Assembly: GCA_035472475.1 (NCBI GenBank)
Contig: DATIPA010000097.1
Span: 1 to 26,683 of the forward strand
DNA from: JAFAXD01 sp035472475
Lineage (GTDB): Bacteria; Pseudomonadota; Alphaproteobacteria; Rhizobiales; Xanthobacteraceae
DNA: 26,683 nt
Direction: 5' to 3'
Positions 1 to 8,213 of the stretch are shown here, in pieces. The position numbers and the translations under genes are program-made. Below the pieces are notes generated by a model that was not told where the DNA came from, searched no databases, and saw only the letters and a list, made by a program, of their open reading frames with translations. How positions within the stretch are numbered: position 1 is the stretch's first letter; every line of letters begins with the position of its first letter.

Positions 1-231
1 CTCGCCATGGTCAAGGTGCGGGGGAAGGGCGAAGCGCGCATGGAGGCGCTTCGCCTCGCCGACGCGTTCCGTGCCCGCGTCATCGATGCCACAACCGAAA
101 GCTTCGTGTTCGAGATTACCGGTGCGACCGACAAGATTGACAGCTTCATCAACCTGATGCTGCCGGTCGGCCTGGTCGAGGTCGCCCGCACCGGCGTGGT
201 GGCGATTGGCCGCGGACCGGAGGGGATGTGA
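1..231 (+). CDS. ilvH: Acetolactate synthase small subunit, C-terminal fragment
   Basis: The gene is open to the left edge, so only the last 76 codons are seen, ending in TGA at 229-231. The product is the regulatory subunit of acetohydroxyacid synthase, which stimulates the catalytic subunit IlvB/IlvI and carries valine feedback control in the cytoplasmic valine, leucine and isoleucine pathway. What is visible fits the C-terminal domain of the family: VIDATTESFVFEITGATDKI, then FINLMLPVGLVEVARTGVVA and a short polar tail. The N-terminal ACT domain that binds valine lies outside the window. ilvC starts 84 bases downstream on the same strand, the usual ilvH-ilvC order in alphaproteobacteria, which supports the call. 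Whether the symbol should be ilvH or ilvN cannot be decided here. Confidence 0.9.
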   Translation, partial: LAMVKVRGKGEARMEALRLADAFRARVIDATTESFVFEITGATDKIDSFINLMLPVGLVEVARTGVVAIGRGPEGM

Positions 232-315
232 CCTAAGCGGTGTGCAAGGCTTGATTTTTGCGAGTGGGTGACGTTTCTGCCCTCACCAATCAGCCGGAAA
301 GGGGCTTGTGACGAG

Positions 316-1335
316 ATGCGTGTTTACTACGACCGTGACGCCGACCTGAACCTGATCAAAGGCAAGAAAGTCGTCATCATCGGCTACGGCAGCCAGGGGC
401 ATGCCCACGCGCTCAATCTGCGCGACTCGGGGGTCAAGGAGGTAGCGGTAGCGCTGCGCAAGGGCTCGCAGGGCGTCAAAAAGGCGGAAGCCGAAAAGCT
501 TCCGGTGAAGGAGGTCGCCGAAGCGGCCAAATGGGCCGACGTCATGATGATGCTCACGCCCGACGAGCTGCAGGCCGAAATTTATCGCGACCACCTCGCT
601 GGCAACATGAAGGATGGCGCCGCGCTGATGTTCGCCCATGGTCTCAACGTGCATTTCAACCTGATCGAGCCGCGCCCCGATCTCGACGTCATGATGATCG
701 CCCCCAAGGGGCCGGGCCATACAGTGCGCTCGGAGTACGAACGCGGAGCCGGCGTGCCGTGCCTGCTGGCGATCCATCGCGACGTGTCGGGCAACGCGCA
801 CGACCTCGGACTGTCCTATGGCGCGGCGATCGGCGGTGGCCGCGCCGGCATCATCGAGACGACCTTTCGCGAGGAATGCGAGACCGACCTGTTCGGCGAG
901 CAGTCGGTGCTGTGCGGCGGGCTCGTCGAGTTGATGAAGGCCGGCTACGAGACGTTGGTCGACGCCGGCTATGCGCCCGAGATGGCCTATTTCGAGTGCG
1001 TTCACGAGGTAAAGCTGATCGTCGACCTGATTTACGAGGGCGGCATTGCCACCATGAACTATTCGGTGTCCAACACCGCCGAGTACGGCGAGTACGTCTC
1101 GGGACCGCGCGTCGTCAACGATGAAACCCGCGCCGAGATGAAGCGCATTCTTGACGACATCCAGTCGGGCAAGTTCGTCAAGGATTGGATGCTTGAGAAC
1201 CGGGTCAACCAGACCTCGTTCAAGGCCATGCGCGCCAAGATGGCGGCACACCCGATCGAAGATATCGGCGCCAAGCTGCGCGCTATGATGCCGTGGATCA
1301 AGCAACGAGCGCTGGTCGATCGCAGCAGGAACTGA
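316..1335 (+). CDS. ilvC: Ketol-acid reductoisomerase (class I)
   Basis: Converts acetolactate or acetohydroxybutyrate, with NAD(P)H and Mg2+, to the dihydroxy acid in valine, leucine and isoleucine synthesis. The 339-residue length is exactly that of class I enzymes. The N-terminal Rossmann domain carries VVIIGYGSQGHAHALNLRDS (about residues 17-36). The C-terminal knotted domain has the metal-binding acidic run in EECETDLFGEQSVLCGG (about 188-204) and later the MNYSVSNTAEYGEY stretch. I chose ATG at 316, where the family starts (MRVYYDRDADL), with GGAAAGGGG about a dozen bases upstream. An in-frame GTG at 268 would add 16 residues that look like leader DNA. It follows ilvH on the same strand and converges on the osmoprotectant transporter with 3 bases between the stop codons. 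Confidence 0.97.
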   Translation: MRVYYDRDADLNLIKGKKVVIIGYGSQGHAHALNLRDSGVKEVAVALRKGSQGVKKAEAEKLPVKEVAEAAKWADVMMMLTPDELQAEIYRDHLAGNMKDGAALMFAHGLNVHFNLIEPRPDLDVMMIAPKGPGHTVRSEYERGAGVPCLLAIHRDVSGNAHDLGLSYGAAIGGGRAGIIETTFREECETDLFGEQSVLCGGLVELMKAGYETLVDAGYAPEMAYFECVHEVKLIVDLIYEGGIATMNYSVSNTAEYGEYVSGPRVVNDETRAEMKRILDDIQSGKFVKDWMLENRVNQTSFKAMRAKMAAHPIEDIGAKLRAMMPWIKQRALVDRSRN

Positions 1336-1338
1336 ACA

Positions 1339-2883
1339 TTATCGCTTGCTGATCTTCTCCCACAACCAGCGCGCCACCTGATCGGGGGAGGCGCCCTCTG
1401 CGCTGGCGCGCGCGTTCGCATCCCGCATTGTCGCGACGTTAATCGCATCTATGAGTGGCCGTAGTGCGTCGATGAACGCGGCGTCGTTGGCGCGCTTGGG
1501 CGCGATCAGCAGGACCGCGTCATAGGGCGGAATGGCGTGCTTGGGGTCGTCGAGCACCACAAGGTCATACTGGGCGATGCGGCCGTCGCTGGTATAAGCC
1601 GAGATCACGTCGACTTCGCCGGCCGCGATTGCCGGGTACATGAACTCTGCCTGCATCTGTCGCTGGGTGCGAAAGGCCAGTCCGTAGGCAGTGCGAAGTG
1701 CGGCCCATTCTGGACGCTGGAAGAACTCGTAGTCGCCGGCGATCGAGAGCCGCGGCGCCTGCGCCGCCAAATCGGCAAGCGTGCGGATGCCCAGCGCCTC
1801 GCCGCGCTTTTTAGTCATCGCCAGCGCGTACGCATTCTCAAAGCCGAGTCCGCCGAGCAGCGTGACGTTGCGTTCGCGCTTGAGCCATTCTCCGACTTGC
1901 GCCAGGACTTCGGCGCGCGGCGCGACGTCGGTGCGGTGCATCTGGTTCGCCCAGATCGTGCCGGTGTAATCGACATAAACGTCGATCTCGTTCGCTGCCA
2001 GCGCGTCGAGAATGACTGCCGAGCCAAGTCCGTCGCGCTGGCCGGTCGCAAGCCCATTCGCGTCGAGCCGCTGTTTGATCAAGGCAGCCAGGATGTATTG
2101 CTCGGAGAACGGTTTCGCGCCGACCAGGTAATGTGCATGCGCGCCCGCAAGCGCCGGAACCAGCGCCAGCGCGATGATCGCCGCCAGACCGGCGATGCCG
2201 GCAGCAATCCGGCCGCGCTTGCGGACCGCGACGCCGGCCTCAATCAGCGCCAGCAGCTGGTCGGTAGCGAGCGCCAGAACTGCCGCGGCGACGCAGCCGA
2301 ACAGCACGAAGATCCAGTTCTGGGTCTGCAGGCCGGAGAAGATGTAGTTGCCGAGGCTGGTTTGTCCGATCGGGGTTGAGAGCGTTGCGGTTCCGATCAC
2401 CCACACCGCGGCGGTTCGAATGCCGGCCATGATCACTGGCATGGCCAGCGGGATCTCCACAATCCGCAGCGATTGCAGACGCGTCATCCCGACCCCTTGC
2501 GCGGCCTCGGTGACGGCGGAGTCGATGGTGCTGAGGCCGGTAATCGTGTTGCGCAGGACCGGCAGCATGCTGTAGAGCGCGAGCGCGAGCACCGCCGGCA
2601 GAAATCCCAGCGCCGAGAAGCTCACCCCGAACCAGTTGGCGGAGAGCGATGCGGCGCCGAGCAGCAGCGGGTAAAACAACGCGAGCAGCGCGAGCCCGGG
2701 CACGGTCTGGACGACGCTGCTCGCCGTCAGCAGTGTCGCGCGCAGTGCCGGGTGGCGCAGACAAACGAACGCCAGCGGCAGGCTTATGGTCAGACCGAGA
2801 CCGAGCGCCGTCATGCTGACGAGCACGTGATTGCCGAAATAATCCGGCAAGTAAGCGAGCGCGGTCTGAAAGCGCGTTTCCAT
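1339..2883 (-). CDS. Osmoprotectant ABC transporter, permease fused to substrate-binding domain
   Basis: A single 514-residue chain combines the inner-membrane permease and the solute-binding domain of an OpuB/ProW-ProX-type (glycine betaine, choline or related quaternary amine) importer. Residues 1-245 contain about six hydrophobic segments and a permease EAA-type loop, TEAAQGVGMTRLQSLRIVEI, near residue 126. Residues 250-514 resemble the OpuAC-type binding fold, starting YLVGAKPFSEQYILAALI and including EIDVYVDYTGTIWANQMHR. Such fusions are known in this transporter family, so this is not damage. The ATG at 2883 overlaps the TGA of the upstream ATPase gene (TGATG), implying translational coupling. 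A TTG one codon earlier is possible but less likely. The ligand cannot be read from sequence. The aromatic ligand-box residues were not verified. Confidence 0.88.
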   Translation of the reverse strand: METRFQTALAYLPDYFGNHVLVSMTALGLGLTISLPLAFVCLRHPALRATLLTASSVVQTVPGLALLALFYPLLLGAASLSANWFGVSFSALGFLPAVLALALYSMLPVLRNTITGLSTIDSAVTEAAQGVGMTRLQSLRIVEIPLAMPVIMAGIRTAAVWVIGTATLSTPIGQTSLGNYIFSGLQTQNWIFVLFGCVAAAVLALATDQLLALIEAGVAVRKRGRIAAGIAGLAAIIALALVPALAGAHAHYLVGAKPFSEQYILAALIKQRLDANGLATGQRDGLGSAVILDALAANEIDVYVDYTGTIWANQMHRTDVAPRAEVLAQVGEWLKRERNVTLLGGLGFENAYALAMTKKRGEALGIRTLADLAAQAPRLSIAGDYEFFQRPEWAALRTAYGLAFRTQRQMQAEFMYPAIAAGEVDVISAYTSDGRIAQYDLVVLDDPKHAIPPYDAVLLIAPKRANDAAFIDALRPLIDAINVATMRDANARASAEGASPDQVARWLWEKISKR

Positions 2884-3656
2884 CAATGCCCGGTGCTGCC
2901 CAGGAACGCGCCGAGCCGCTCCGCATGTCGGCGCGGGGTCGCCATCAGTTCGCGCACATAAGGATGCTGGTGTGCGATGAGGGCCGAAGGTGGTCCGTCG
3001 GCGATCAGGTGGCCTTGTTGCAACACGACGATGCGGTCGGCGAACAGCAACGCCTCGAGTACGTCATGTGTGATCATCACGCTGGTGAGCCCGAGGTCCT
3101 CATGCATGCGCCGATAGTCCTGCCCGAGCGCATCGCGGGTGAGGGGATCGAGCGCGCCGAACGGCTCGTCCATCAGCACGATGTCAGGGTGCGCCGCGAG
3201 CGCGCGGGCGACGCCCACCCGTTGGCGCTCGCCGCCCGAGAGTTCGTGCGGGAAGCGGGTCGCATAAGTCGTATCAAGCCGCACCAGGCCGAGCAGTTCG
3301 GCGGCGCGCGTCCGTTGCCGCCCGCTGTCCCATCCAAGCAATCTCGGAGTGATCGCGATGTTCTCCGCCACGGTGAGATGCGGAAACAAGCCGATCCCTT
3401 GGAATACGTAGCCGACTCCACGGCGCAACACGATCGGGTCGAGGGTTCGCACGTCGGCGCCGCGCACCCGAACCTCGCCCGTACTGGGGTCTGACAAACG
3501 GTTGATCAGGCGGAGCAAGGTGGTCTTGCCGGATCCGGAGCCGCCGACGACCGCCAGGAACTCGCGGGCGGCGACCGTGAGCGATACGCCGTCGAGCGCC
3601 GGCTTGCCGTTGCCGTAGTGTTTACTAACCCCGGTGAGGGAGATTGCGGCGTCCAT
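2883..3656 (-). CDS. Osmoprotectant ABC transporter ATP-binding protein
   Basis: ATPase of the quaternary-amine importer whose fused permease/binding protein follows with a TGATG overlap. Visible motifs in order are Walker A GGSGSGKTT, the Q-loop VFQGIGLFPHLTV, signature LSGGERQRVGVARAL, Walker B IVLMDEPFGALDP and the switch His in MITHDVLEA. At 257 residues it lacks the C-terminal CBS domains found in ProV and OpuAA, so ionic-strength sensing through CBS is not expected. The chosen start, ATG at 3656, gives MDAAISLTGVSKHYG, matching where such ATPases begin. In-frame ATGs at 3686 and 3707 would add up to 17 residues with no better ribosome site. The gene diverges from the SsuB-like ATPase at 3732, leaving about 75 bases for two promoters. 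Confidence 0.9.
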   Translation of the reverse strand: MDAAISLTGVSKHYGNGKPALDGVSLTVAAREFLAVVGGSGSGKTTLLRLINRLSDPSTGEVRVRGADVRTLDPIVLRRGVGYVFQGIGLFPHLTVAENIAITPRLLGWDSGRQRTRAAELLGLVRLDTTYATRFPHELSGGERQRVGVARALAAHPDIVLMDEPFGALDPLTRDALGQDYRRMHEDLGLTSVMITHDVLEALLFADRIVVLQQGHLIADGPPSALIAHQHPYVRELMATPRRHAERLGAFLGSTGH

Positions 3657-3731
3657 ACCGCCACGATGCGGGGCGCGCGAGCCCATTGCAACGGCCTGCA
3701 AGCCCATTAGTTTGCGTTCGGGAGGAGACGC

Positions 3732-4532
3732 ATGGGCGCGGCGGTCGATCTAGCGAGCGTGACGGTGACGTTTCGCCTGGCCGACGGTGGAACCTATACG
3801 GCGGTCGGCGGGGCTTCACTGAGCGTCGCGGACGGGGAGTTTGTCGCCATCGTGGGTCCGACCGGTTGCGGGAAGTCGACATTGCTCAATGTCGCCGCCG
3901 GCCTGCAGATGCCTGCCGCCGGTACTGTGCGCAAGCTTGGGGCGCCGCTGAACGGGCTCAATCGCGACGCCGGTTATCTGTTTCAGGCCGACGCGTTGTT
4001 TCCCTGGAAAACCGCGCTCGACAACGTCGCGATCGGGCTTGAAACCGCCGGCATGGCGCGTGCGCAGGCGCGCGAGCGGGCGCAAGCCTGGCTTGAACGC
4101 GTCGGCCTCGGCGCGTTCGGTTCACGCTACCCGCACATGCTCTCGGGCGGTCAGCGCAAGCGCGTCGGCCTTGCCCAGGTGCTGATCCGTGATCCAAAGA
4201 TCTTGCTGATGGATGAACCGTTCGGGCCGCTCGATGCGCAGACGCGTCAGATCATGGGCAGCTTGCTGCTCGATCTATGGAACGCCGACCGCAAAGCGGT
4301 GCTGTTCGTGACCCATGATCTCGACGAAGCGATAGCGCTCTCCGATCGGGTGGTTATCATGTCGGCTGGTCCGGCCGCCCGTATCATTGGGGACTGGAAA
4401 GTAGCCTTGGCGCGTCCGCGCGACATCGCGGAGGTCAAGGCCGAGCCGGCATTTCAGGCGCTCCACCGCGATATCTGGCACGTGCTCAAGGGCGAGGTGC
4501 TGCGGGGCTACGCACAAACCGGGGGCGGATAA
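3732..4532 (+). CDS. ABC transporter ATP-binding protein, nitrate/sulfonate/taurine class
   Basis: Cytoplasmic ATPase of an SsuB/TauB/NrtD-like importer, 266 residues. Motifs in order are Walker A GPTGCGKST, Q-loop LFQADALFPWKTA, signature LSGGQRKRVGLAQ, Walker B ILLMDEPFGPLDAQT and H-loop FVTHDLDEAI. The FPWKT after the Q-loop is typical of this class. A strong ribosome site, GGGAGGAG, lies just before ATG 3732. It is the first gene of a set: the permease starts 2 bases after its stop and the binding protein follows the permease. Substrate is not deducible. Members of the class carry sulfonates, nitrate, cyanate, thiamine precursors or aromatic compounds. Confidence 0.9.
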   Translation: MGAAVDLASVTVTFRLADGGTYTAVGGASLSVADGEFVAIVGPTGCGKSTLLNVAAGLQMPAAGTVRKLGAPLNGLNRDAGYLFQADALFPWKTALDNVAIGLETAGMARAQARERAQAWLERVGLGAFGSRYPHMLSGGQRKRVGLAQVLIRDPKILLMDEPFGPLDAQTRQIMGSLLLDLWNADRKAVLFVTHDLDEAIALSDRVVIMSAGPAARIIGDWKVALARPRDIAEVKAEPAFQALHRDIWHVLKGEVLRGYAQTGGG

Positions 4533-4534
4533 AC

Positions 4535-5320
4535 GTGGCACGCGTGCGGCTCATCGGCCTTCAGGTCATCGTTGGGCTGTTGGCGATCGCGCTCTGGCAA
4601 ATCGGCACGACCGTGCCGGTCGACGGCGCCTATCTGCTGCCGCCGTTCTTCTTCTCGACCCCGGTGGACGTCGCGGCGCGTGTCTTCAAATGGTTCGTCG
4701 AGGGGACGGTGTGGCGCCACCTCTGGATCACGCTCTACGAAGCCATGATGGCGTTCATCATCGGCTCCGCAGCCGGCGTTGTGATCGGGTTTTGGTTTGC
4801 GCGCCAGCCGATGGTTGCAGCCGTGCTCGACCCCTACGTCAAGATGATCAATGCATTACCGCGCGTGGTGTTGGCGCCGATCTTCGCGCTCTGGTTCGGG
4901 CTCGGGCCTGCCTCCAAAATCGCGCTCGGCATCACACTCGTGTTCTTCATCGTGTTCTTCAACGTCTATCAGGGCATCCGGGAAGTAAGCCCCGCCATCC
5001 TGGCCAACGCCCGCATGCTCGGCATGAGCGATCGCGCGTTGATGCGCCACGTCTATTGGCCGTCCGCGCTGTCCTGGATGTTCTCATCGCTCCACACCTC
5101 GGTCGGGTTTGCGGTCGTCGGCGCCGTGGTCGGCGAATATCTCGGCGCCGCCGCCGGCCTCGGCTATCTGATCCAGCAAGCCGAAGGGGTGTTCGACGTC
5201 GCCGGCGTGTTTGCCGGCATGTTCGTGCTCGCGGTGTTCGTGCTCATCATCGACGGCGTGGTGACGCTGGTCGAGCGGCGTCTGCTGGTATGGCGGCCGG
5301 TGGCGGAGACGCACGGGTAA
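4535..5320 (+). CDS. ABC transporter permease, SsuC/TauC class
   Basis: Inner-membrane permease of 261 residues with about six hydrophobic segments. The first is near residues 5-22 (LQVIVGLLAIALWQIG), others follow at about 70-90, 115-150 and 190-250. The cytoplasmic EAA loop that docks on the ATPase is seen as ILANARMLGMSDRALMRHVY with a following WPSALSWMF, followed by AVVGEYLGAAAGLGYLI, typical of the nitrate/sulfonate/taurine permeases. The GTG start at 4535 lies 2 bases after the ATPase stop, so the genes are translationally coupled. It works with the ATPase before it and the binding protein at 5388. Confidence 0.88.
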   Translation: MARVRLIGLQVIVGLLAIALWQIGTTVPVDGAYLLPPFFFSTPVDVAARVFKWFVEGTVWRHLWITLYEAMMAFIIGSAAGVVIGFWFARQPMVAAVLDPYVKMINALPRVVLAPIFALWFGLGPASKIALGITLVFFIVFFNVYQGIREVSPAILANARMLGMSDRALMRHVYWPSALSWMFSSLHTSVGFAVVGAVVGEYLGAAAGLGYLIQQAEGVFDVAGVFAGMFVLAVFVLIIDGVVTLVERRLLVWRPVAETHG

Positions 5321-5387
5321 GGCACGACAGGTCGCCGCAATTGATTTATGGTCGACGCCAATCCGCTGCCCGAAGGGAGGACAGACG

Positions 5388-6410
5388 ATGAAGGGTTTCC
5401 GCCAATTTGCGGTCGCGCTCGGCGCGTTGGTGCTGGCCTCGGGTCCGGCGGCGGCGCAGACCAAGGTCGCCGTCGCGATCGGCGGCGCTGGCTGCCTCTG
5501 CTACCTGCCGACGATGCTGGCAGAGCAACTCGGCGAATACAAGAAGGCCGGGCTCGATGTCGAATTGATCAACTTCAAGGCGGGCTCGCAGGCGCTGACT
5601 GCGGTGCTCGGCGGCAGCGCCGACGTGGTGTCGGGATATTTCGATCACTGCGTCAACCTCGCGGCCAAAAACCAGTCGCTGGTCGCGTTCGTCGTCTATG
5701 ACCGCTATCCCGGTTTTGCGCTGGTGGTCTCACCGAAGCAGAGCGCGATCAACAGCATCAAGGATCTTGCCGGCAAAAAAGTTGGGGTGAGCGCACCGGG
5801 GTCCTCAACGGATTTCTTCCTCAAGTACATCCTGAACAGGAATGGCATTGATCCTAACTCGGTCGCCGTCATCGGCATCGGGCTCGAGGCAACCGCGGTG
5901 GCGGCAATGGAGCAGGGCACGGTCGACGCGGCGATCATGCTCGATCCTGCGATCACGCTGCTGCAGGGCAAGAACAAGGATCTCAAGATCCTGAGCGACA
6001 CCCGCACGCAGAAAGACACGCTCGACGTGTTCGGCGGGGACTATCCGGGCGGCGCGCTCTACACACGCGGCGACTGGATCGCCAAGCACCAGAAAGAAAC
6101 GCAGGGGCTGACCAACGCGATCGTGGCGACGCTGAAGTGGCTCGCGTCGCACAGCGCCGAGGAAATCCTGGCCAAGATACCGGAAAATCTCGTCGGTCCC
6201 GACAAGGCGCTCTATCTGGCGGCGCTCAAGAACACCATGCCGATGTACTCGACGACAGGCCGGATGGACCCGAAGGGCGCCCAGGCGGTGCTCGACGTGT
6301 TCAGTCAGTCGGTCCCGGAGATCGCCAAGGCCAATATCGACCTCTCCAAGACCTACACCAATCAATTCGTCGATCAGGCCAACGCCAAGACCGGGTTGTT
6401 GGGCCGCTGA
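5388..6410 (+). CDS. ABC transporter substrate-binding protein, NMT1/SsuA-like
   Basis: Periplasmic binding protein of 340 residues for the importer encoded just upstream. The first 23 residues form a Sec signal peptide (MKGFRQFAVALGALVLASG then PAAAQ, likely cleaved after AAA or AAQ). The mature part opens with a ligand-binding loop region GGAGCLCYLPTMLAEQLGEY, then KKAGLDVELINFKAGSQAL and GGSADVVSGYFDH, the pattern of NMT1/THI5-like proteins. Two closely spaced cysteines (GCLC) sit where the first ligand-facing helix begins, which is slightly unusual. GGGAGGACAG precedes the ATG. The ligand is unknown. The Nudix gene begins 16 bases after its stop and may be co-transcribed. Confidence 0.87.
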   Translation: MKGFRQFAVALGALVLASGPAAAQTKVAVAIGGAGCLCYLPTMLAEQLGEYKKAGLDVELINFKAGSQALTAVLGGSADVVSGYFDHCVNLAAKNQSLVAFVVYDRYPGFALVVSPKQSAINSIKDLAGKKVGVSAPGSSTDFFLKYILNRNGIDPNSVAVIGIGLEATAVAAMEQGTVDAAIMLDPAITLLQGKNKDLKILSDTRTQKDTLDVFGGDYPGGALYTRGDWIAKHQKETQGLTNAIVATLKWLASHSAEEILAKIPENLVGPDKALYLAALKNTMPMYSTTGRMDPKGAQAVLDVFSQSVPEIAKANIDLSKTYTNQFVDQANAKTGLLGR

Positions 6411-6425
6411 CGCTCGCGGGCGCCG

Positions 6426-7124
6426 GTGAGCGAGATCTCGATCCTTACGCTCGACCGTGTCGCCTTCTCGGTCGCGCCGCACGCGTGGCCGTTTGCGCGC
6501 GCGCGCAGCGCCGAGATTGCGGCCTATTTCGCGGCCCGGCGCGCGCAGACGCCGGCGCTCTGGAACGGGCGCATGTTGCTGTTGCACGAATGGTCAGTCA
6601 CCGCGGGCGGCATGCGCGGAACATTCTTTGAAACCGATTTTGCAAACTACATGGCGTGGCGGGACTGGGGGTTCCCAGACGCGACCGTGACCAACTGCTT
6701 TGCCATGGGCGTGATCCGTTCGGCCGACGGCGCCTACCTGCTGGGCGTAATGGGAGCACACACCGCCAACGCCGGGAAGATCTACTTTCCGGCAGGATTG
6801 CCGGATCCGGGCGACGTCGCCGGCGGCACGGTTGATCTCGCGGCCAACGTAGGGCGCGAGGTCGCGGAAGAAACGGGGTTGACCGACGCCGACTTGAGTG
6901 TGCAGCCCGGCTGGAGCGCGGTGTTCACCGGGGCGCGGATCGCGCTGATGCGGGTCTTGCAGGCGCGCGCGCCCGCAGTCGAGTTGCGTGCTCGCGTCCT
7001 CGATCATATTGCGCGGGAGGCGAGACCCGAACTGGCCAGCATTCGTATCGTAAAAAGCCGGGCCGATTTCGACCCGATGATGCCGCCGTTTGTCACGGTC
7101 TATTTGGAACAGGCCTTGGGATAG
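6426..7124 (+). CDS. Nudix hydrolase-like protein with a degenerate Nudix box
   Basis: A 232-residue protein with a C-terminal Nudix fold. REVAEETGL at 144-152 matches the REUxEExGU half of the Nudix box that holds the metal-binding glutamates. The first half is poor: counting back seven from the Arg gives Val where Glu is expected, and Asp where Gly is expected (GDVAGGTVDLAANVG). Family knowledge says Nudix enzymes cleave nucleoside diphosphates linked to another group. The actual substrate is unknown. The N-terminal 90 residues (WNGRMLLLHEWSV, FFETDFANYMAWRDWGF) are outside the Nudix core. The start is GTG at 6426, 16 bases after the binding-protein stop, so it may belong to the transporter operon. 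A shorter start cannot be excluded. Confidence 0.8.
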   Translation: MSEISILTLDRVAFSVAPHAWPFARARSAEIAAYFAARRAQTPALWNGRMLLLHEWSVTAGGMRGTFFETDFANYMAWRDWGFPDATVTNCFAMGVIRSADGAYLLGVMGAHTANAGKIYFPAGLPDPGDVAGGTVDLAANVGREVAEETGLTDADLSVQPGWSAVFTGARIALMRVLQARAPAVELRARVLDHIAREARPELASIRIVKSRADFDPMMPPFVTVYLEQALG

Positions 7125-7157
7125 GATTGCGGCGGGGTGAGGCGAGCGGGCTAGAGG

Positions 7158-7667
7158 TCAGCTCTTGGGGCAGCTTGGGATCGGCGTTTCGTACGTATAT
7201 GTCTCGTTGGCGAACTGAATTGACATGCCGCCTTTTTGGCAGGAATTCACGGTATCTCCGCGATAGACGAACCAATGAAAACCGCGGCCAAAGGGTCCAG
7301 CGGCCTGACCCATGATCGCCTGCACAGTGGCAATCCTCCCCGTGATGGTTGGGGGCATTCTGGAATTGTCGAGGGCCACTAATGGACGGCCGCTGCTGTC
7401 GGATATGTTCAACGAATTGACGTCGTCGAACGAGAACGTTCCGGTCGCATCCATTTTTGCGTGGAGAGCGCCGAGCACCACATATTTGGATAAGATCTCG
7501 CGAGCGACGTGCTGGTCCTCCGGAAGCGACTCGGGAACGAGCCACAACAGCATCACCAAATCACCGCGGCCGCGCTGATCAACGATCGTGGCGTAGTCTT
7601 GCGCCAACTTGCTGCTAGTCGGCTTCCACGTACGGGAATCCGCGATCGTAGTGACAGCGGCTGACAA
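7158..7667 (-). CDS. Hypothetical secreted protein, signal peptide apparently frameshifted
   Basis: I do not recognise the family. The open frame encodes about 169 residues with a conserved-looking middle (LPEDQHVAREILSKYVVLGA) and a C-terminal pair of cysteines (VNSCQKGG and PSCPKS). The listed start is a TTG at 7667 with no good ribosome site. Upstream in the same frame the DNA reads CLAGLLLSAAVTTIADS, a signal-peptide core, but a stop precedes it with no usual start codon. A well-placed ATG at 7722, preceded by GCGGGGGC, begins MTLRSVQAMAGLV in a neighbouring frame. Joining the two would give a normal signal peptide, so a one-base insertion or equivalent change around 7680-7690 is likely. 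The neighbour at 7817 is on the same strand, 95 bases upstream of that ATG. Confidence 0.55.
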   Translation of the reverse strand: MSAAVTTIADSRTWKPTSSKLAQDYATIVDQRGRGDLVMLLWLVPESLPEDQHVAREILSKYVVLGALHAKMDATGTFSFDDVNSLNISDSSGRPLVALDNSRMPPTITGRIATVQAIMGQAAGPFGRGFHWFVYRGDTVNSCQKGGMSIQFANETYTYETPIPSCPKS

Positions 7668-7735
7668 GAGCAGGCCCGCGAGGCACCAAACCGGCCATCG
7701 CCTGGACGGATCTCAACGTCATGATATGCCCCCGC

Positions 7736-7767
7736 ACAAGCGATTGCTTGTTTACAACTTGAAGTTG
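7736..7767 (-). other. Two adjacent small inverted repeats in a 5' leader
   Basis: Between the genes at 7817 and 7158 are two perfect 6-bp inverted repeats, 7736-7751 (arms ACAAGC and GCTTGT, loop of 4) and 7755-7767 (CAACTT, one base, AAGTTG). They sit just upstream of the GCGGGGGC ribosome site and the ATG at 7722 on the minus strand. A third, at about 7789-7805 (GTGACG and CGTCAC), lies nearer the upstream stop. Their role is unknown. They could be an operator, or a processed or terminating structure. Confidence 0.35.
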
Positions 7768-7816
7768 CCGCCGTAAAGGCGTCCGCGAGTGACGCCACCC
7801 GTCACAAGCTTGTGCC

Positions 7817-8158
7817 TCACTTGGCGGGCGCCAACTGCTCCGCCGGGAATTCGGTAACCGTGCCAACCTCGTTGTCGACGATCATCAGCAAGTCGAAATA
7901 GCGGATCACCGGATCGCTCCCGGTACGTTCTCTGACGCCGGCGCGCCATTGCGCATCATGGCCCAGCTCGGCGGCGGCGCGCGACGGCCAGATGTAGAAC
8001 GCGCCGCCGTAGCCGTCCTCGCTCTCGATGTAATGCTTGCGCACAAGCTCGCGATTCGCGCGCCATTTCGGGACGGTCTTTCTGGCATCGGCCAGAATCT
8101 CGTCGCGACTCTTGCCGGGCGGGCTCTTGAACAACACGTATTCGACGATCATTTTCAT
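7817..8158 (-). CDS. Small dimeric alpha/beta-barrel protein, YdhR-like
   Basis: A 113-residue protein, length and pattern like YdhR/ABM-type single-domain proteins that form dimeric ferredoxin-like alpha/beta barrels. Visible pattern: beta strand MIVEYVLFKSP, helix SRDEILADARKTVPKWRAN, strand LVRKHYIESEDGYGGAFYIW, helix SRAAAELGHDAQWRAGVRER, final strand VIRYFDLLMIVDN. The ESE-GGxYxF-like centre (ESEDGYGGAFYIW) is the best family hint. Some relatives are putative monooxygenases or heme/quinone binders, but no catalytic residues can be named here. GGAGG lies 5 bases before the ATG, so the start is firm. It diverges from the leuA leader region. Confidence 0.7.
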   Translation of the reverse strand: MKMIVEYVLFKSPPGKSRDEILADARKTVPKWRANRELVRKHYIESEDGYGGAFYIWPSRAAAELGHDAQWRAGVRERTGSDPVIRYFDLLMIVDNEVGTVTEFPAEQLAPAK

Positions 8159-8213
8159 GGTCCTCCGCGGTATTGAGACTAGATTAGCCGATCGGCGCTA
8201 TTTTGGAGGGGTC

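Noticed and set aside
268..315. N-terminal extension of ilvC from a GTG
   Set aside because: The added residues do not resemble class I reductoisomerases, which start at MRVYYD, and the ribosome site fits ATG 316.
283..1305. A 340-codon open frame on the minus strand opposite ilvC
   Set aside because: It lies wholly within ilvC, has no ribosome site, and its His/Arg/Val-rich sequence is what GC-rich codon bias gives in an antisense frame.
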